Shown here: in pieces, positions 16,597 through 25,328 of the stretch
How the letters are laid out: every line of letters starts with the position of its first letter
Numbering within the stretch: the first letter of the stretch is position 1
NCBI GenBank assembly: GCA_024401295.1
Contig: JAKSLG010000007.1
Location: forward strand, 1-64,000
Origin: Bacteroidales bacterium
GTDB lineage: Bacteria > Bacteroidota > Bacteroidia > Bacteroidales > Marinilabiliaceae
DNA: 64,000 nucleotides
Direction: 5' to 3'
Notes under the pieces: generated by a model
Told to the model about the DNA's origin: nothing
Seen by the model: the letters and a program-made list of their open reading frames with translations, nothing else
Database searches by the model: none
Made by a program: the position numbers and the translations under genes

Positions 16597-18471
16597 TTAA
16601 AATTTCAGATTCACACCTGCCATGAATGTTGCATGAGGCATAGGATAACCGGCGTTGATCTCATAATCCTGAGCAAGAAGATTCTCGCCCTTAGCCCATA
16701 TCTGCAAATGCTTCATAACCTGACAGCCGACATTGATGTTGAGCAGAGTAAAGTTCTCTTTCGGATCATTTTCTGTGCCGACAGCCTTGAACAATCCGCT
16801 CACCTGTTGCAAACCTGCTGAAGCATTCCAGATGTTGCAATGGAATGTAGCACCGAGATAGCCCTTATACTCAGGAGCACCAACGACATGATTATCCATG
16901 TGGAGCCATGAATGGTTCGTGTTCAACGTCAGACATTCAGACACCTTGAACGAAGCTTCGAGTTCTGCACCGCGATTCTTTATCTCGCCAGTGTTAACAT
17001 TCTGGCGATTAACTGTCTGAATCATATTGTCACCATCGATGAGGAACAAATTGATTCCATACGTGAAACGTCCATTGGCAATGCGCTGCTTCCATGCAAG
17101 TTCGTAGTTCCAAAGGCGTTCAGCCTCAAGATCTTCGTTCGATGGCGGATAGAGATACATCTCGCGCATCGTTGGATTGCGGAAACCCTTGCTCGCCATC
17201 AGGCGCACCTCTGCATTATTCGTCGGACGAGCAACAATGCCAATCTGCGGAACCCATTCGCTGCCACTTACCGAATGATTGTCGAGGCGAATGCCTGCAT
17301 CAATAGTAAGCCAATCGGCCAAGGTCTGACGGAGGTCAACATAACCGGCTATTTCGTTCATATTGGCTTTGCCGCTCTGCTTGTTCTGCGTCTCAAGAAT
17401 CTCACCAGTCTCACGACTTGTATAGTATGCATTGCCGTAAATGTGCTGATAATCAACACCTACAGTAATACGGCTACCTACCCATGCATCAATCGACTGA
17501 TAGAACGAGACACCCGTCAATGCATCTTTCGAACGGAACAGTCGCATCTGAGGCGTTGCACCTTCGGCATAACCGTCATTAATCTTGTGACGTCCGAAGT
17601 TGTCATATACGCTCAATCGACCGCTTGTGCGTTCGCCATGGTTCTCGACAGCCAATGTTGCCACACCTCGAGTGATCCACTGATCGGCCTCATACATTGG
17701 AGCCGAGACAGATCCCGGATAAGACGAGTTGAAATGTGTCAAATCGACATCTGCAAATATATTCCATTTTTCGTTAAAGTCATAACCCAACTTCACATAT
17801 CCACCATACTGCTCGAATCCCATGCGTGGACGATGGTTGTCGGAACGGCCATACTGGCCTGCTACGGACGACGAAAAGCCGCCCTTTCTAATCATATTGC
17901 TGGCCTCAACCTGAACTGTTCCATAAGAACCGGCGCCAACATGGACATGTGTATTGACGCCATCCTGCTTCATTCCACGAGTCACAATATTGATGACGCC
18001 GCCCATCGCATTTGAGCCATAGAGAACCGATGCCGGACCACGCAAGACCTCGACACGCTCAGCCATCATTGTCTGATAGGCGTCTGCAATGCTATGGCCA
18101 TATATGCCATTGTACTGAGGATGACCATCTATGAGCACAAGAAGCTGACCGCCGCCAGCCGCTATGCCTCGTACATTAATTCCTCCAGCCGCACCATTGC
18201 TGACGCCAAAGCCCATCAGACCTCTCTGCGTAACAAACAAGCCCGGTACCTGTTCAACAAGCGTTGGCAAGATATTAACTCGCTGAGTTTCGGCAAGTTG
18301 AACTCTATCAACAACGCTAATCGTAACCGGAAGATTTCGAGCCGTCACGGCTGTTCGAGTACCAGTAACGACAATATCGTCAAGCGATTTGCCCACAATA
18401 CTATCCTGCTGAGCAAACACGTTGCCACACAAAAGGCCGGCAAAACAGAATACCAAGAATTTAATTTTCAT
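16597..18471 (-). CDS. TonB-dependent outer-membrane receptor
   Basis: 624 aa with a signal peptide ending NVFAQ. LDDIVVTGTR (from about residue 29) is the usual start of the plug region. The plug contains VEVLRGPASVLYGSNAMGG and VINIVTRG, hallmark motifs, and a 22-strand-type barrel follows, ending in an aromatic (LKF). The length and the absence of an N-terminal carboxypeptidase-like extension or SusD partner place it with siderophore/cobalamin-type receptors, not SusC. It is 24 bp upstream of the Fe-S membrane protein. It probably brings in the substrate or metal cofactor used by the envelope redox enzymes, but the ligand is unknown. Confidence 0.9.
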   Translation of the reverse strand: MKIKFLVFCFAGLLCGNVFAQQDSIVGKSLDDIVVTGTRTAVTARNLPVTISVVDRVQLAETQRVNILPTLVEQVPGLFVTQRGLMGFGVSNGAAGGINVRGIAAGGGQLLVLIDGHPQYNGIYGHSIADAYQTMMAERVEVLRGPASVLYGSNAMGGVINIVTRGMKQDGVNTHVHVGAGSYGTVQVEASNMIRKGGFSSSVAGQYGRSDNHRPRMGFEQYGGYVKLGYDFNEKWNIFADVDLTHFNSSYPGSVSAPMYEADQWITRGVATLAVENHGERTSGRLSVYDNFGRHKINDGYAEGATPQMRLFRSKDALTGVSFYQSIDAWVGSRITVGVDYQHIYGNAYYTSRETGEILETQNKQSGKANMNEIAGYVDLRQTLADWLTIDAGIRLDNHSVSGSEWVPQIGIVARPTNNAEVRLMASKGFRNPTMREMYLYPPSNEDLEAERLWNYELAWKQRIANGRFTYGINLFLIDGDNMIQTVNRQNVNTGEIKNRGAELEASFKVSECLTLNTNHSWLHMDNHVVGAPEYKGYLGATFHCNIWNASAGLQQVSGLFKAVGTENDPKENFTLLNINVGCQVMKHLQIWAKGENLLAQDYEINAGYPMPHATFMAGVNLKF

Positions 18472-18524
18472 CTATATATTGTCTATTATTTTGAGGGTCA
18501 AACATTTGTTATTATTTAAACCTA

Positions 18525-19169
18525 TCATTTCTTCGGATAGCCGACAGGGTTATTCATGACTGGCAACTGGCTGTTTGAGAGACCAAGAAGCGTTCTAAGA
18601 CCATCAACATCCATCGATGCACGTGGAACTGTTGCAAGGCCGACAGACTGGCAATAAAGATTGATATTTTCAGAAACATTGCCGGCATCTACACTACCCA
18701 TAACTATAGCATGTTCATCCTGACTTCCATAGATATCGAAATCAATAACCATCAAAAGGCTTACGGGCGCCTCTTTCACAAAATCCTGCGAGAAACTCTT
18801 GCCGCCAGCAATAAGCGCACGCTGGTCACCTGCAACAACGAAACGCAACTTGTTTTCAACTGCCATGTATTCATAAACATTATCGGCTGTAAAAACAAAA
18901 AGACGAATCTCCTTGCGATTCATTGCAGATGGCGCCGTACGATGATTAGAATCACGGCTGACACCATTAGCTGCCCAGCAGAGGTTACTAAGTTCCTGAT
19001 TATTCAATGCTTTAGGATCATATTCACGTACAGAATGACGTGTTGCGAGAGCCTCAACAGTGCTCTGCGATTTCTGATTCATATCCGGAGACGGGAGCGC
19101 AATATCCTGTGCCGTACAGCTTACAAAACTTGCTGCGGCAATAAATGCCATAATTACGTTTTTCATCAT
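18525..19169 (-). CDS. Exported nitroreductase-family (SagB/ThcOx-like) flavoprotein
   Basis: 214 aa. The N-terminus is a signal sequence (FIAAASFVSCTAQ); the Cys at 18 could be a lipobox, with F at -3 being less usual, or cleavage may follow TAQ. The rest is a nitroreductase fold: TRHSVREYDPKAL, LCWAANGVSRD, HRTAPSAMNRKE, and GNVSENINLYCQSVGLATVP near the C-terminus, as in the FMN-binding SagB/ThcOx type. An exported member cannot draw on cytoplasmic NAD(P)H. It is the first gene of the six-gene redox operon, 53 bp before the TonB receptor. No exact -7 element was seen upstream. Confidence 0.85.
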   Translation of the reverse strand: MMKNVIMAFIAAASFVSCTAQDIALPSPDMNQKSQSTVEALATRHSVREYDPKALNNQELSNLCWAANGVSRDSNHRTAPSAMNRKEIRLFVFTADNVYEYMAVENKLRFVVAGDQRALIAGGKSFSQDFVKEAPVSLLMVIDFDIYGSQDEHAIVMGSVDAGNVSENINLYCQSVGLATVPRASMDVDGLRTLLGLSNSQLPVMNNPVGYPKK

Positions 19170-19269
19170 GATAGATTTATAGTTTGTTGTGCTAATTTAT
19201 GACAATATTTCCAAACAACCGAAACTTTCGTCTATACACACGATAAACAATCGATTTTTATCGATAAAA

Positions 19270-20490
19270 TCAATCGTCTCGACGGAGTCTGAAAAAACGA
19301 CCATACGTAAGCATTCGCCAGACCCACTCAAAAGGGCCAAAGGGAAACCATCTGAGCCACATTGACGAAACGACCGTCTCCAGAACAAAAACCGACACGG
19401 CAACAAGTGATGTCTGCCACAATCCCAACGAACAACCCAACCCCATTCCTACACCATAGAAAATGGCTATGCCCATCACCGATTGCATCAAATAGCTTGT
19501 CAACGACATTCTGCCCGGCGACGCCAAAGCCTTCCACAACGGCAATTCGCTATTTTTCAAATAGATAAGCGACAAAATGCTCATATACCCAAGGCCGAGA
19601 GGATAGGAAGAAAAAGCGTAGAAAACAGCATGTACGACATTGCCAAACGGATGTCCATTTACAGAACTCCATGCGCACGCGACTGACATTGGCAGACCCA
19701 GTCCGAATCCCCAAGATGCGACTTTTCGCAATAACTGACGATGCTCCGAAAGTGTCGCATGGATTCCACTGCGACCTATATAAAGTCCTATCAGGAATAG
19801 ACCTAAAACCTTGAAACAGCGATGACTACTGACAAATTCCCACATACGCTCAAAAGCGCCTTGCACCAGGAACTGAAGGACACCGACGTAACTGTCCGAG
19901 TCTCGAAGCCATGTAGCAAAATTGTCCTCTGTTATGCCAAAACGATCACACCACTGCCACCACAACGCATATGGAATTTGACTTGGATCAATGCCTGTAA
20001 TCGCAATAATCAGATCGCATAGAATCGGGAGTGCAAGCATTGCGGCAGAAAATCGCAGTAACGTCCTATCACTCAAGCCATAAAACAAAGGCAGAAGTAA
20101 TCCCATCAATGCATATAACAGAAGTATATCGCCACTCCACAAAAGCATCAAATGCATAAATCCGATTATCACAAGCACCATCATGCGCCTATAAAAAATG
20201 CGCATGCCGTCAGCGCCACGTTTGCGTGCATTTGCAATAATCATCGAAAAGCCGATTCCAAATAGAACTGAAAAAATCGTATAGAATTTTCCATCTACAA
20301 ATATCATCAGAAACCAATGCATCCACACATCAGACTGAGCCGTAGGCATTGCCGATGTCTCGGCGTCACTCAGAAAACTATAAAGCGAAAATTCCGGATA
20401 GTTAGCCAAGGCGATGCCAAGCAATGCGAAACCGCGCAAAGCATCGAGCACGACAAGACGCTGTTTTGACGCAGACACATTCGTTCCCAT
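19270..20490 (-). CDS. DUF418 family membrane protein
   Basis: 406 aa, about nine to ten hydrophobic helices. It starts with RLVVLDALRGFALLGIALAN, the DUF418 signature, and contains KFYTIFSVLFGIGFSM; the C-terminal DUF418 domain has GRMSLTSYLMQSVMGI and ends FPFGPFEWVWR. Distant similarity to membrane acyltransferases is known for the family, but its role is not established. It is the last gene of the ispE-engB operon, 12 bp after the GHL10 hydrolase. Confidence 0.9.
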   Translation of the reverse strand: MGTNVSASKQRLVVLDALRGFALLGIALANYPEFSLYSFLSDAETSAMPTAQSDVWMHWFLMIFVDGKFYTIFSVLFGIGFSMIIANARKRGADGMRIFYRRMMVLVIIGFMHLMLLWSGDILLLYALMGLLLPLFYGLSDRTLLRFSAAMLALPILCDLIIAITGIDPSQIPYALWWQWCDRFGITEDNFATWLRDSDSYVGVLQFLVQGAFERMWEFVSSHRCFKVLGLFLIGLYIGRSGIHATLSEHRQLLRKVASWGFGLGLPMSVACAWSSVNGHPFGNVVHAVFYAFSSYPLGLGYMSILSLIYLKNSELPLWKALASPGRMSLTSYLMQSVMGIAIFYGVGMGLGCSLGLWQTSLVAVSVFVLETVVSSMWLRWFPFGPFEWVWRMLTYGRFFRLRRDD

Positions 20491-20502
20491 CGCCCTACCC
20501 TC

Positions 20503-22065
20503 TTAATATTTAACCGTAATCGGTTTCGATTTCTTATGTTCCGAGCCCCAGATATCGGTTGCAGCAATTCGGAACACGAACTTGCGACGCTTACCATTGC
20601 GAGGTTCAAGAGCATAGTATTTTTCTCCTGTAATGGCAACGATTTCCTCCTTTTCCGGTTCTCCTTTCGGATAGCGATAGATGACAAAAAAACGCGTCGG
20701 CGCACATGTCTCATTGACTGTCCAGAAAATCGTATCGTTATCTTTATCAAGATTATAAATGTCGATTTGCGGGCCACGCACCGGCGGGTTATTTCCAGCA
20801 AATGTCGGTGGAACGAACGGTGTGAGGGACGGCTTAGCGTATATGCGTTCAGCAAGTTCCTGCTCAAGTCCTAACAGATTGCGATTGAACTGACGATAGC
20901 TGAACAAGACACTGCCCGACAATTTTGCATCATTGCGGACATTCTCAATCTGAGCAGGCATTTCGCCTCGTTTGTTCCATGCCTTGCTGCCACTATTTAT
21001 CTTGAAAATACTATGCCCGACATATATTTGAACCTTGTCGGAACAAGCATCTCCCCACCACTTGGCAAGAACATCAAAATTCGCGGCCTTATTGCCTGAT
21101 TCCCAATAAAGTTGGGGAACGACATAGTCGACCCAGCCTTTGTCAACCCACTCGAGGACATTGGCATACAACACATCATAATCCGTCGTTCCTGCACGGG
21201 TGTCCGATCCTCGTGAATCATCGCGCTGATTGCGCCAAACGCCAAACGGACTCACGCCGAACTTGAGCCATGGCTTGATGCGTTTGATCGTATTATATGT
21301 CGTCTTTATGACGCTATCGACATTGCTACGGCGCCAGTCTTCAAGACTGAGATTCAACGGGTTATTTGCCGCATAAGATGCTGTATCGACAAACGTTTCT
21401 CCCTTGACCGGATATGGATAGAAATAGTCATCGAAATGGATTCCGTCGACATCATAGTTCGACGCTATCTCACAAATCACGGAGTCAATATACTGACGTG
21501 TCTCATGACGACCGGGATCAAGCAGGATTTTGTCGGAATACTTAATTGTCCAATCCGGATGTTGCTTCGAAACATGGTTTTCGGCGCAAACATAATCCAG
21601 TTTCGGAGCCACACGAAACGGGTTGATCCAAGCATGGAGCTCCAATCCACGAAGATGAGCCTCTTCAATCCAAAAATCGAGTGCGTCAAAAGTATCGGTT
21701 GCGGCGCTTTCGCCAGAAACGAAATAGGTCTTTGGCTCGATAGCCGAATTATAGATCACATCACAAGACGGACGCACCTGCAAGAAGATGCAATTGAGCC
21801 CCATCTTTTTCACCCTCTCGATTATTGCAACAGCCTCTTTCTGTTTAGCTGCAGTTGACAGGTTTGGAGCCGACGGCCAGTCGATGTTATTGACAGTTGC
21901 AACCCAAATGCCGCGCATTTCACGATTGCCGTTTGCAGATGAACAATTTATGGTTGTTTGTGTCCAGATTTGCGTGACACTGAATAGACATAAAAGTGTT
22001 GTTGCAACCCCTCTTAATAATTTCATGGCCTTTGCACTAGGTCTATAACTTGTTGTTATCTTCAA
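20503..22065 (-). CDS. GHL10 (DUF187/YngK-like) glycoside hydrolase family protein
   Basis: 520 aa with a signal-like N-terminus (residues 13-35). REMRGIWVATVNNIDWPS opens the GHL10 barrel, followed by LNCIFLQVRPSCDVIY, GLELHAWINPFRVAP, VDGIHFDDYFYPYP and a barrel end near DYVVPQLYWE. YngK-like enzymes are inferred to cleave glycosidic bonds in cell-wall or extracellular glycans. The C-terminal ~100 residues resemble a fibronectin-III domain. Its start overlaps the engB stop by 4 bp, so the two are translationally coupled. Confidence 0.88.
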   Translation of the reverse strand: MKITTSYRPSAKAMKLLRGVATTLLCLFSVTQIWTQTTINCSSANGNREMRGIWVATVNNIDWPSAPNLSTAAKQKEAVAIIERVKKMGLNCIFLQVRPSCDVIYNSAIEPKTYFVSGESAATDTFDALDFWIEEAHLRGLELHAWINPFRVAPKLDYVCAENHVSKQHPDWTIKYSDKILLDPGRHETRQYIDSVICEIASNYDVDGIHFDDYFYPYPVKGETFVDTASYAANNPLNLSLEDWRRSNVDSVIKTTYNTIKRIKPWLKFGVSPFGVWRNQRDDSRGSDTRAGTTDYDVLYANVLEWVDKGWVDYVVPQLYWESGNKAANFDVLAKWWGDACSDKVQIYVGHSIFKINSGSKAWNKRGEMPAQIENVRNDAKLSGSVLFSYRQFNRNLLGLEQELAERIYAKPSLTPFVPPTFAGNNPPVRGPQIDIYNLDKDNDTIFWTVNETCAPTRFFVIYRYPKGEPEKEEIVAITGEKYYALEPRNGKRRKFVFRIAATDIWGSEHKKSKPITVKY

Positions 22066-22670
22066 TTTTCAAAATTGCTTACCTCGGAATTGACGCGTTC
22101 GATATAATCAAGCAGTTCGTCACGTCCATTGCCACGAGCCGACGATGTCGTAAAGCATGCCGGCATCTCTTCCCAATCCTCAAGCATTCGAGCCTTATAT
22201 GCTTCCATATTGCGTTCAAGCTCAGATGGTTTCAGCTTGTCTGTTTTTGTAAAGATGATATTGAACGGAATACCGTTTTCACCAAGCATCTGCATGAATT
22301 CGAGATCGATTCGCTGTGGTTCATGACGGCTATCAACGAGCACGAAAAGGCATGTGAGCTGTTCGCGTTTCAACACATAATCCGTGATGATCTTCTGAAA
22401 GCCCTCTTTTATGCTTTTCGAAACTTTTGCATAGCCATAGCCAGGAAGATCGACGAGATACCACTCATCATTGATTGTAAAATAGTTGATACACTGTGTC
22501 TTGCCCGGTGTACCAGAAACTTTTGCTATTGCATGGTTGCAAAGCATGTTGATAAGCGAAGACTTACCGACATTGGATCTGCCGATAAACGCGTACTCTG
22601 GCAAGGTACTTTTAGGACAATCGCTCATTTTCGAGCAACTCTTCAGGAAATCAGATTTCTTGATAATCAT
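22062..22670 (-). CDS. engB: Ribosome biogenesis GTPase EngB/YsxC/YihA
   Basis: 202 aa, the normal length. All GTPase motifs are present: G1 GRSNVGKSS (residues 30-38), G3 DLPGYGYAK, G4 TKTDK and G5 SSARG. EngB is needed for assembly of the large ribosomal subunit and is usually essential. It sits in the operon between a 116-aa unknown gene (10 bp upstream) and the GHL10 hydrolase (4-bp overlap). Confidence 0.95.
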   Translation of the reverse strand: MIIKKSDFLKSCSKMSDCPKSTLPEYAFIGRSNVGKSSLINMLCNHAIAKVSGTPGKTQCINYFTINDEWYLVDLPGYGYAKVSKSIKEGFQKIITDYVLKREQLTCLFVLVDSRHEPQRIDLEFMQMLGENGIPFNIIFTKTDKLKPSELERNMEAYKARMLEDWEEMPACFTTSSARGNGRDELLDYIERVNSEVSNFEN

Positions 22671-22680
22671 CGCAACGGAT

Positions 22681-23031
22681 CTAGTCTTTAATTGTTAATC
22701 TGATACGTTCGACACCATCTTCATCGCGCTCAACTTTACATAGTCCGACGCATTTGATGCTGTCCATTTCAGGCAAAAGTGTTGATACTGCCACATTTTC
22801 ATCGGGCAGAATCAGCAGTTCCTTCACACGAAGATTAAAACCGCAAAATCTACTTTCAAGACCAATTATGATTTCCTCAACATCTTTCAATGAATCGGAT
22901 GATGGCATCATGCGGACACTGTCCTTATCTCCTTCCAGAAAATAATTCTGGACATCGAGAAGGAAGTCACGAATACTGAAACCTGGTTTCAATCCGTGCA
23001 AATGTTCCTGCAGATTAATCGACTTTACCAT
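22681..23031 (-). CDS. Conserved-looking 116-aa protein of unknown function
   Basis: A small acidic protein without signal peptide or membrane helix. It looks alpha/beta, with two strands near ELLILPDENVAV and KCVGLCKVERDEDGVERIRLTIKD. The ATG lies 17 bp after the stop of the upstream phosphatase, and the stop is 10 bp before engB, so it is clearly part of the operon. I recognise no family. The contiguous arrangement supports a real gene. Confidence 0.7.
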   Translation of the reverse strand: MVKSINLQEHLHGLKPGFSIRDFLLDVQNYFLEGDKDSVRMMPSSDSLKDVEEIIIGLESRFCGFNLRVKELLILPDENVAVSTLLPEMDSIKCVGLCKVERDEDGVERIRLTIKD

Positions 23032-23048
23032 ATCGCCTGGATCTTAAA

Positions 23049-25328
23049 TTATATTTTTTGTATTCCATCGACTTTACTTTCACCAGTACGTTTAAAGCAC
23101 AATCCGATGATTAATACGTCATCAGTCTGCTCGTTGTTTCCTTTCCAGTCAACAAAATGCTGGTTTATAAAGTTCTTCTGTTTATTGATTGGGAAGCTCG
23201 CGGCTTCTTTCAAAATCGTTATCATACGCTTGCGCTTGAGTTTCTGGCCCTTCGGACCGCCAAATTGCGACTCAAATCCGTCCGTAGTCAGATAGAGCAT
23301 ATCACCTTCATTCATCTGCAATTCAATATTCTTGAATTCGCGCGCAATAAAAGCCTCATCAAGATCACCGATGCTTCGCTTGACGCCTTCGAGAATCTCA
23401 ACAGTGCCGTCCGTTCTGACGATGTATGCATGATGACGCGAAAGTGATATCGAGCACTTGTTTGTTGCCTCGTCAAGACATACCATCGACATATCGACAC
23501 TGTCATTGCCATGAGTCGTGCCGTTGTTCATCAATATGTTGCGCATATTAGCGTCGAGATCTGTCATCAAGTTTGCAGACGACGATGGCGACAAGGCTGC
23601 AATATCATTCAAAATCGTTGAACACACCATGGCCACGAACGCGCCAGGAATGCCATGTCCGGTTGCATCAGCACAGCATATAAAACACTTATTACCAATA
23701 TTATAGAACCAATAGAAATCTCCACTGATGTGATTGCATGGCATATAATTAAGGCTATGCCCGAGCAACATTGGCGAATCCATTCTTGCTTCGCTCGGCA
23801 ATATGTCGTTCTGTATGCGCGACGCATATTCTATCTCGCGATTGAGCTTTGAATTCGTTCGCTCAAGCTCAACCTTCTGTGTCTGAAGAATAGACGTATG
23901 GCGAACGACTTCGTGCTGCAGATGCATGTTCTGCTGATAGACTTCCTTCTCACGCTCGCGAACCATGCTGAGCGCATAGTTGAGTGCAACGATGAGTGAG
24001 CCTGCAATGGTTGCTATCGTTATGCAGATCCACACGCGACGCCAGAAAGTGAGCGAATCAAGTTCGTTCTGCTGTTGGCGGATTTTTATGCTGTTCGTGA
24101 TGATTGTGGTGTCTCGCTGATGAGCCATATTGCGATATGCAATATTGTGGCTAAGCAATTCATTTCGCGAGGAATCCATCAAGATGCTCATGCGACGCAT
24201 GTTGGCGTAGGACTCGCGATAGTTTCCCGTGTGGTAATAATAGTTCGACAACGTGTTGTAATAGCGTTGGTTCAAATCCACTGCGTAATTGCATATCTGC
24301 TTCAACTCTTTGTCATTCAGAATAACACGCGCGCTATCAAACTTGTTTTCAAAGATCATTATCTGAGCCTTCAGAAGGCTCGAGAGAGCAACAATCATCG
24401 GTCGTGTATCATCGGCAGTCATCGCGCAATATCTCTTTATGTAATAGGCGGCCGAGTCATATTGTTCTCTCTGGAGATAATATTCGCCCAAAAGACCCAT
24501 TGCATAGAATTCGTAGTAGCCTGCCAACGATGGATCCAAGACATCTTTGCGCAATCGGCCGACACAATTTGCCATTCCGTCCAAATCGTTGGCAAGAGCG
24601 CGCTGACGCATTTCCGAGACGTTTATGATATGATTGTTGAACAAGTCTGTTTCACTTGTCATCTGCTTCATGGCAATGAGATATGCATCAGCCTCCATCG
24701 TATTGCCGATTGAAAGGAACAAGCTATGAAGATGCTGATATATATTGAAACGACTCGTTGCGAACTGAGGTCCATGACAATAATTGAGCAAATCGCGATA
24801 ACCGTCGATGGCCGAGCCATAGTTATTGCTATGACTGATCAAAGAAAGCACCTCAAGACGACATTCGACATACTCTTCGCGATGATCAGACTCGAGCGCC
24901 GTTCGCGATGCAATCATATACTGACGCTCGGCTTTCTTATCGAATCCAAGACTCTTGAGCACTTCGGCATACAGCATCTGACCCTCAAGCTTATGATCAA
25001 TCAGCACTCCCTGAGATGTATTGCTAACAGTGTCGAGAACAGCCAACGCCTGCTCAAGCAGATTTCGAGCTATGACAACTTCGCCGACGAAATAATGGCA
25101 TTGCGACATATTGACCTGGACACAAGCCTTCTCGCCCACATTCTTTGCAGCTTGATATGCCTTTGTCTGCTTCGACAACGCTTCATAGACTTTTGTCTCA
25201 TTGAAAAGCGAATCGGCTTCCGACAAAAGCACGTCAACCTCACTTTTGACGAGTTTGTTAGACTTATGGCACGATGCAATCAAGATGCACACAAGCAACG
25301 ATAATATCAACAACAGTCTCTTTCTCAT
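23049..25328 (-). CDS. TPR-containing SpoIIE/PPM-family phosphatase, membrane-anchored
   Basis: 759 aa. Residues 1-20 form a lipoprotein-type signal (LIASC, C20). Residues ~30-400 are helical repeats of TPR type on the periplasmic side. A membrane helix is at ~431-455 and a coiled coil at ~456-510. The SpoIIE-type PP2C domain occupies ~510-748, with GDFYW (536-540), metal-binding ADATGHGIPG (553-562) and TTDGFE (681-686). These phosphatases dephosphorylate anti-sigma antagonists in partner-switching pathways, but no STAS or anti-sigma kinase gene is nearby. Its start overlaps the stop of the preceding paralogue by 4 bp. Confidence 0.88.
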   Translation of the reverse strand: MRKRLLLILSLLVCILIASCHKSNKLVKSEVDVLLSEADSLFNETKVYEALSKQTKAYQAAKNVGEKACVQVNMSQCHYFVGEVVIARNLLEQALAVLDTVSNTSQGVLIDHKLEGQMLYAEVLKSLGFDKKAERQYMIASRTALESDHREEYVECRLEVLSLISHSNNYGSAIDGYRDLLNYCHGPQFATSRFNIYQHLHSLFLSIGNTMEADAYLIAMKQMTSETDLFNNHIINVSEMRQRALANDLDGMANCVGRLRKDVLDPSLAGYYEFYAMGLLGEYYLQREQYDSAAYYIKRYCAMTADDTRPMIVALSSLLKAQIMIFENKFDSARVILNDKELKQICNYAVDLNQRYYNTLSNYYYHTGNYRESYANMRRMSILMDSSRNELLSHNIAYRNMAHQRDTTIITNSIKIRQQQNELDSLTFWRRVWICITIATIAGSLIVALNYALSMVREREKEVYQQNMHLQHEVVRHTSILQTQKVELERTNSKLNREIEYASRIQNDILPSEARMDSPMLLGHSLNYMPCNHISGDFYWFYNIGNKCFICCADATGHGIPGAFVAMVCSTILNDIAALSPSSSANLMTDLDANMRNILMNNGTTHGNDSVDMSMVCLDEATNKCSISLSRHHAYIVRTDGTVEILEGVKRSIGDLDEAFIAREFKNIELQMNEGDMLYLTTDGFESQFGGPKGQKLKRKRMITILKEAASFPINKQKNFINQHFVDWKGNNEQTDDVLIIGLCFKRTGESKVDGIQKI

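Noticed and set aside
16912-18015. Long plus-strand open frame opposite the TonB receptor gene
   Set aside because: It is the complement of a clear receptor gene and its translation has no domain, signal or sensible composition.
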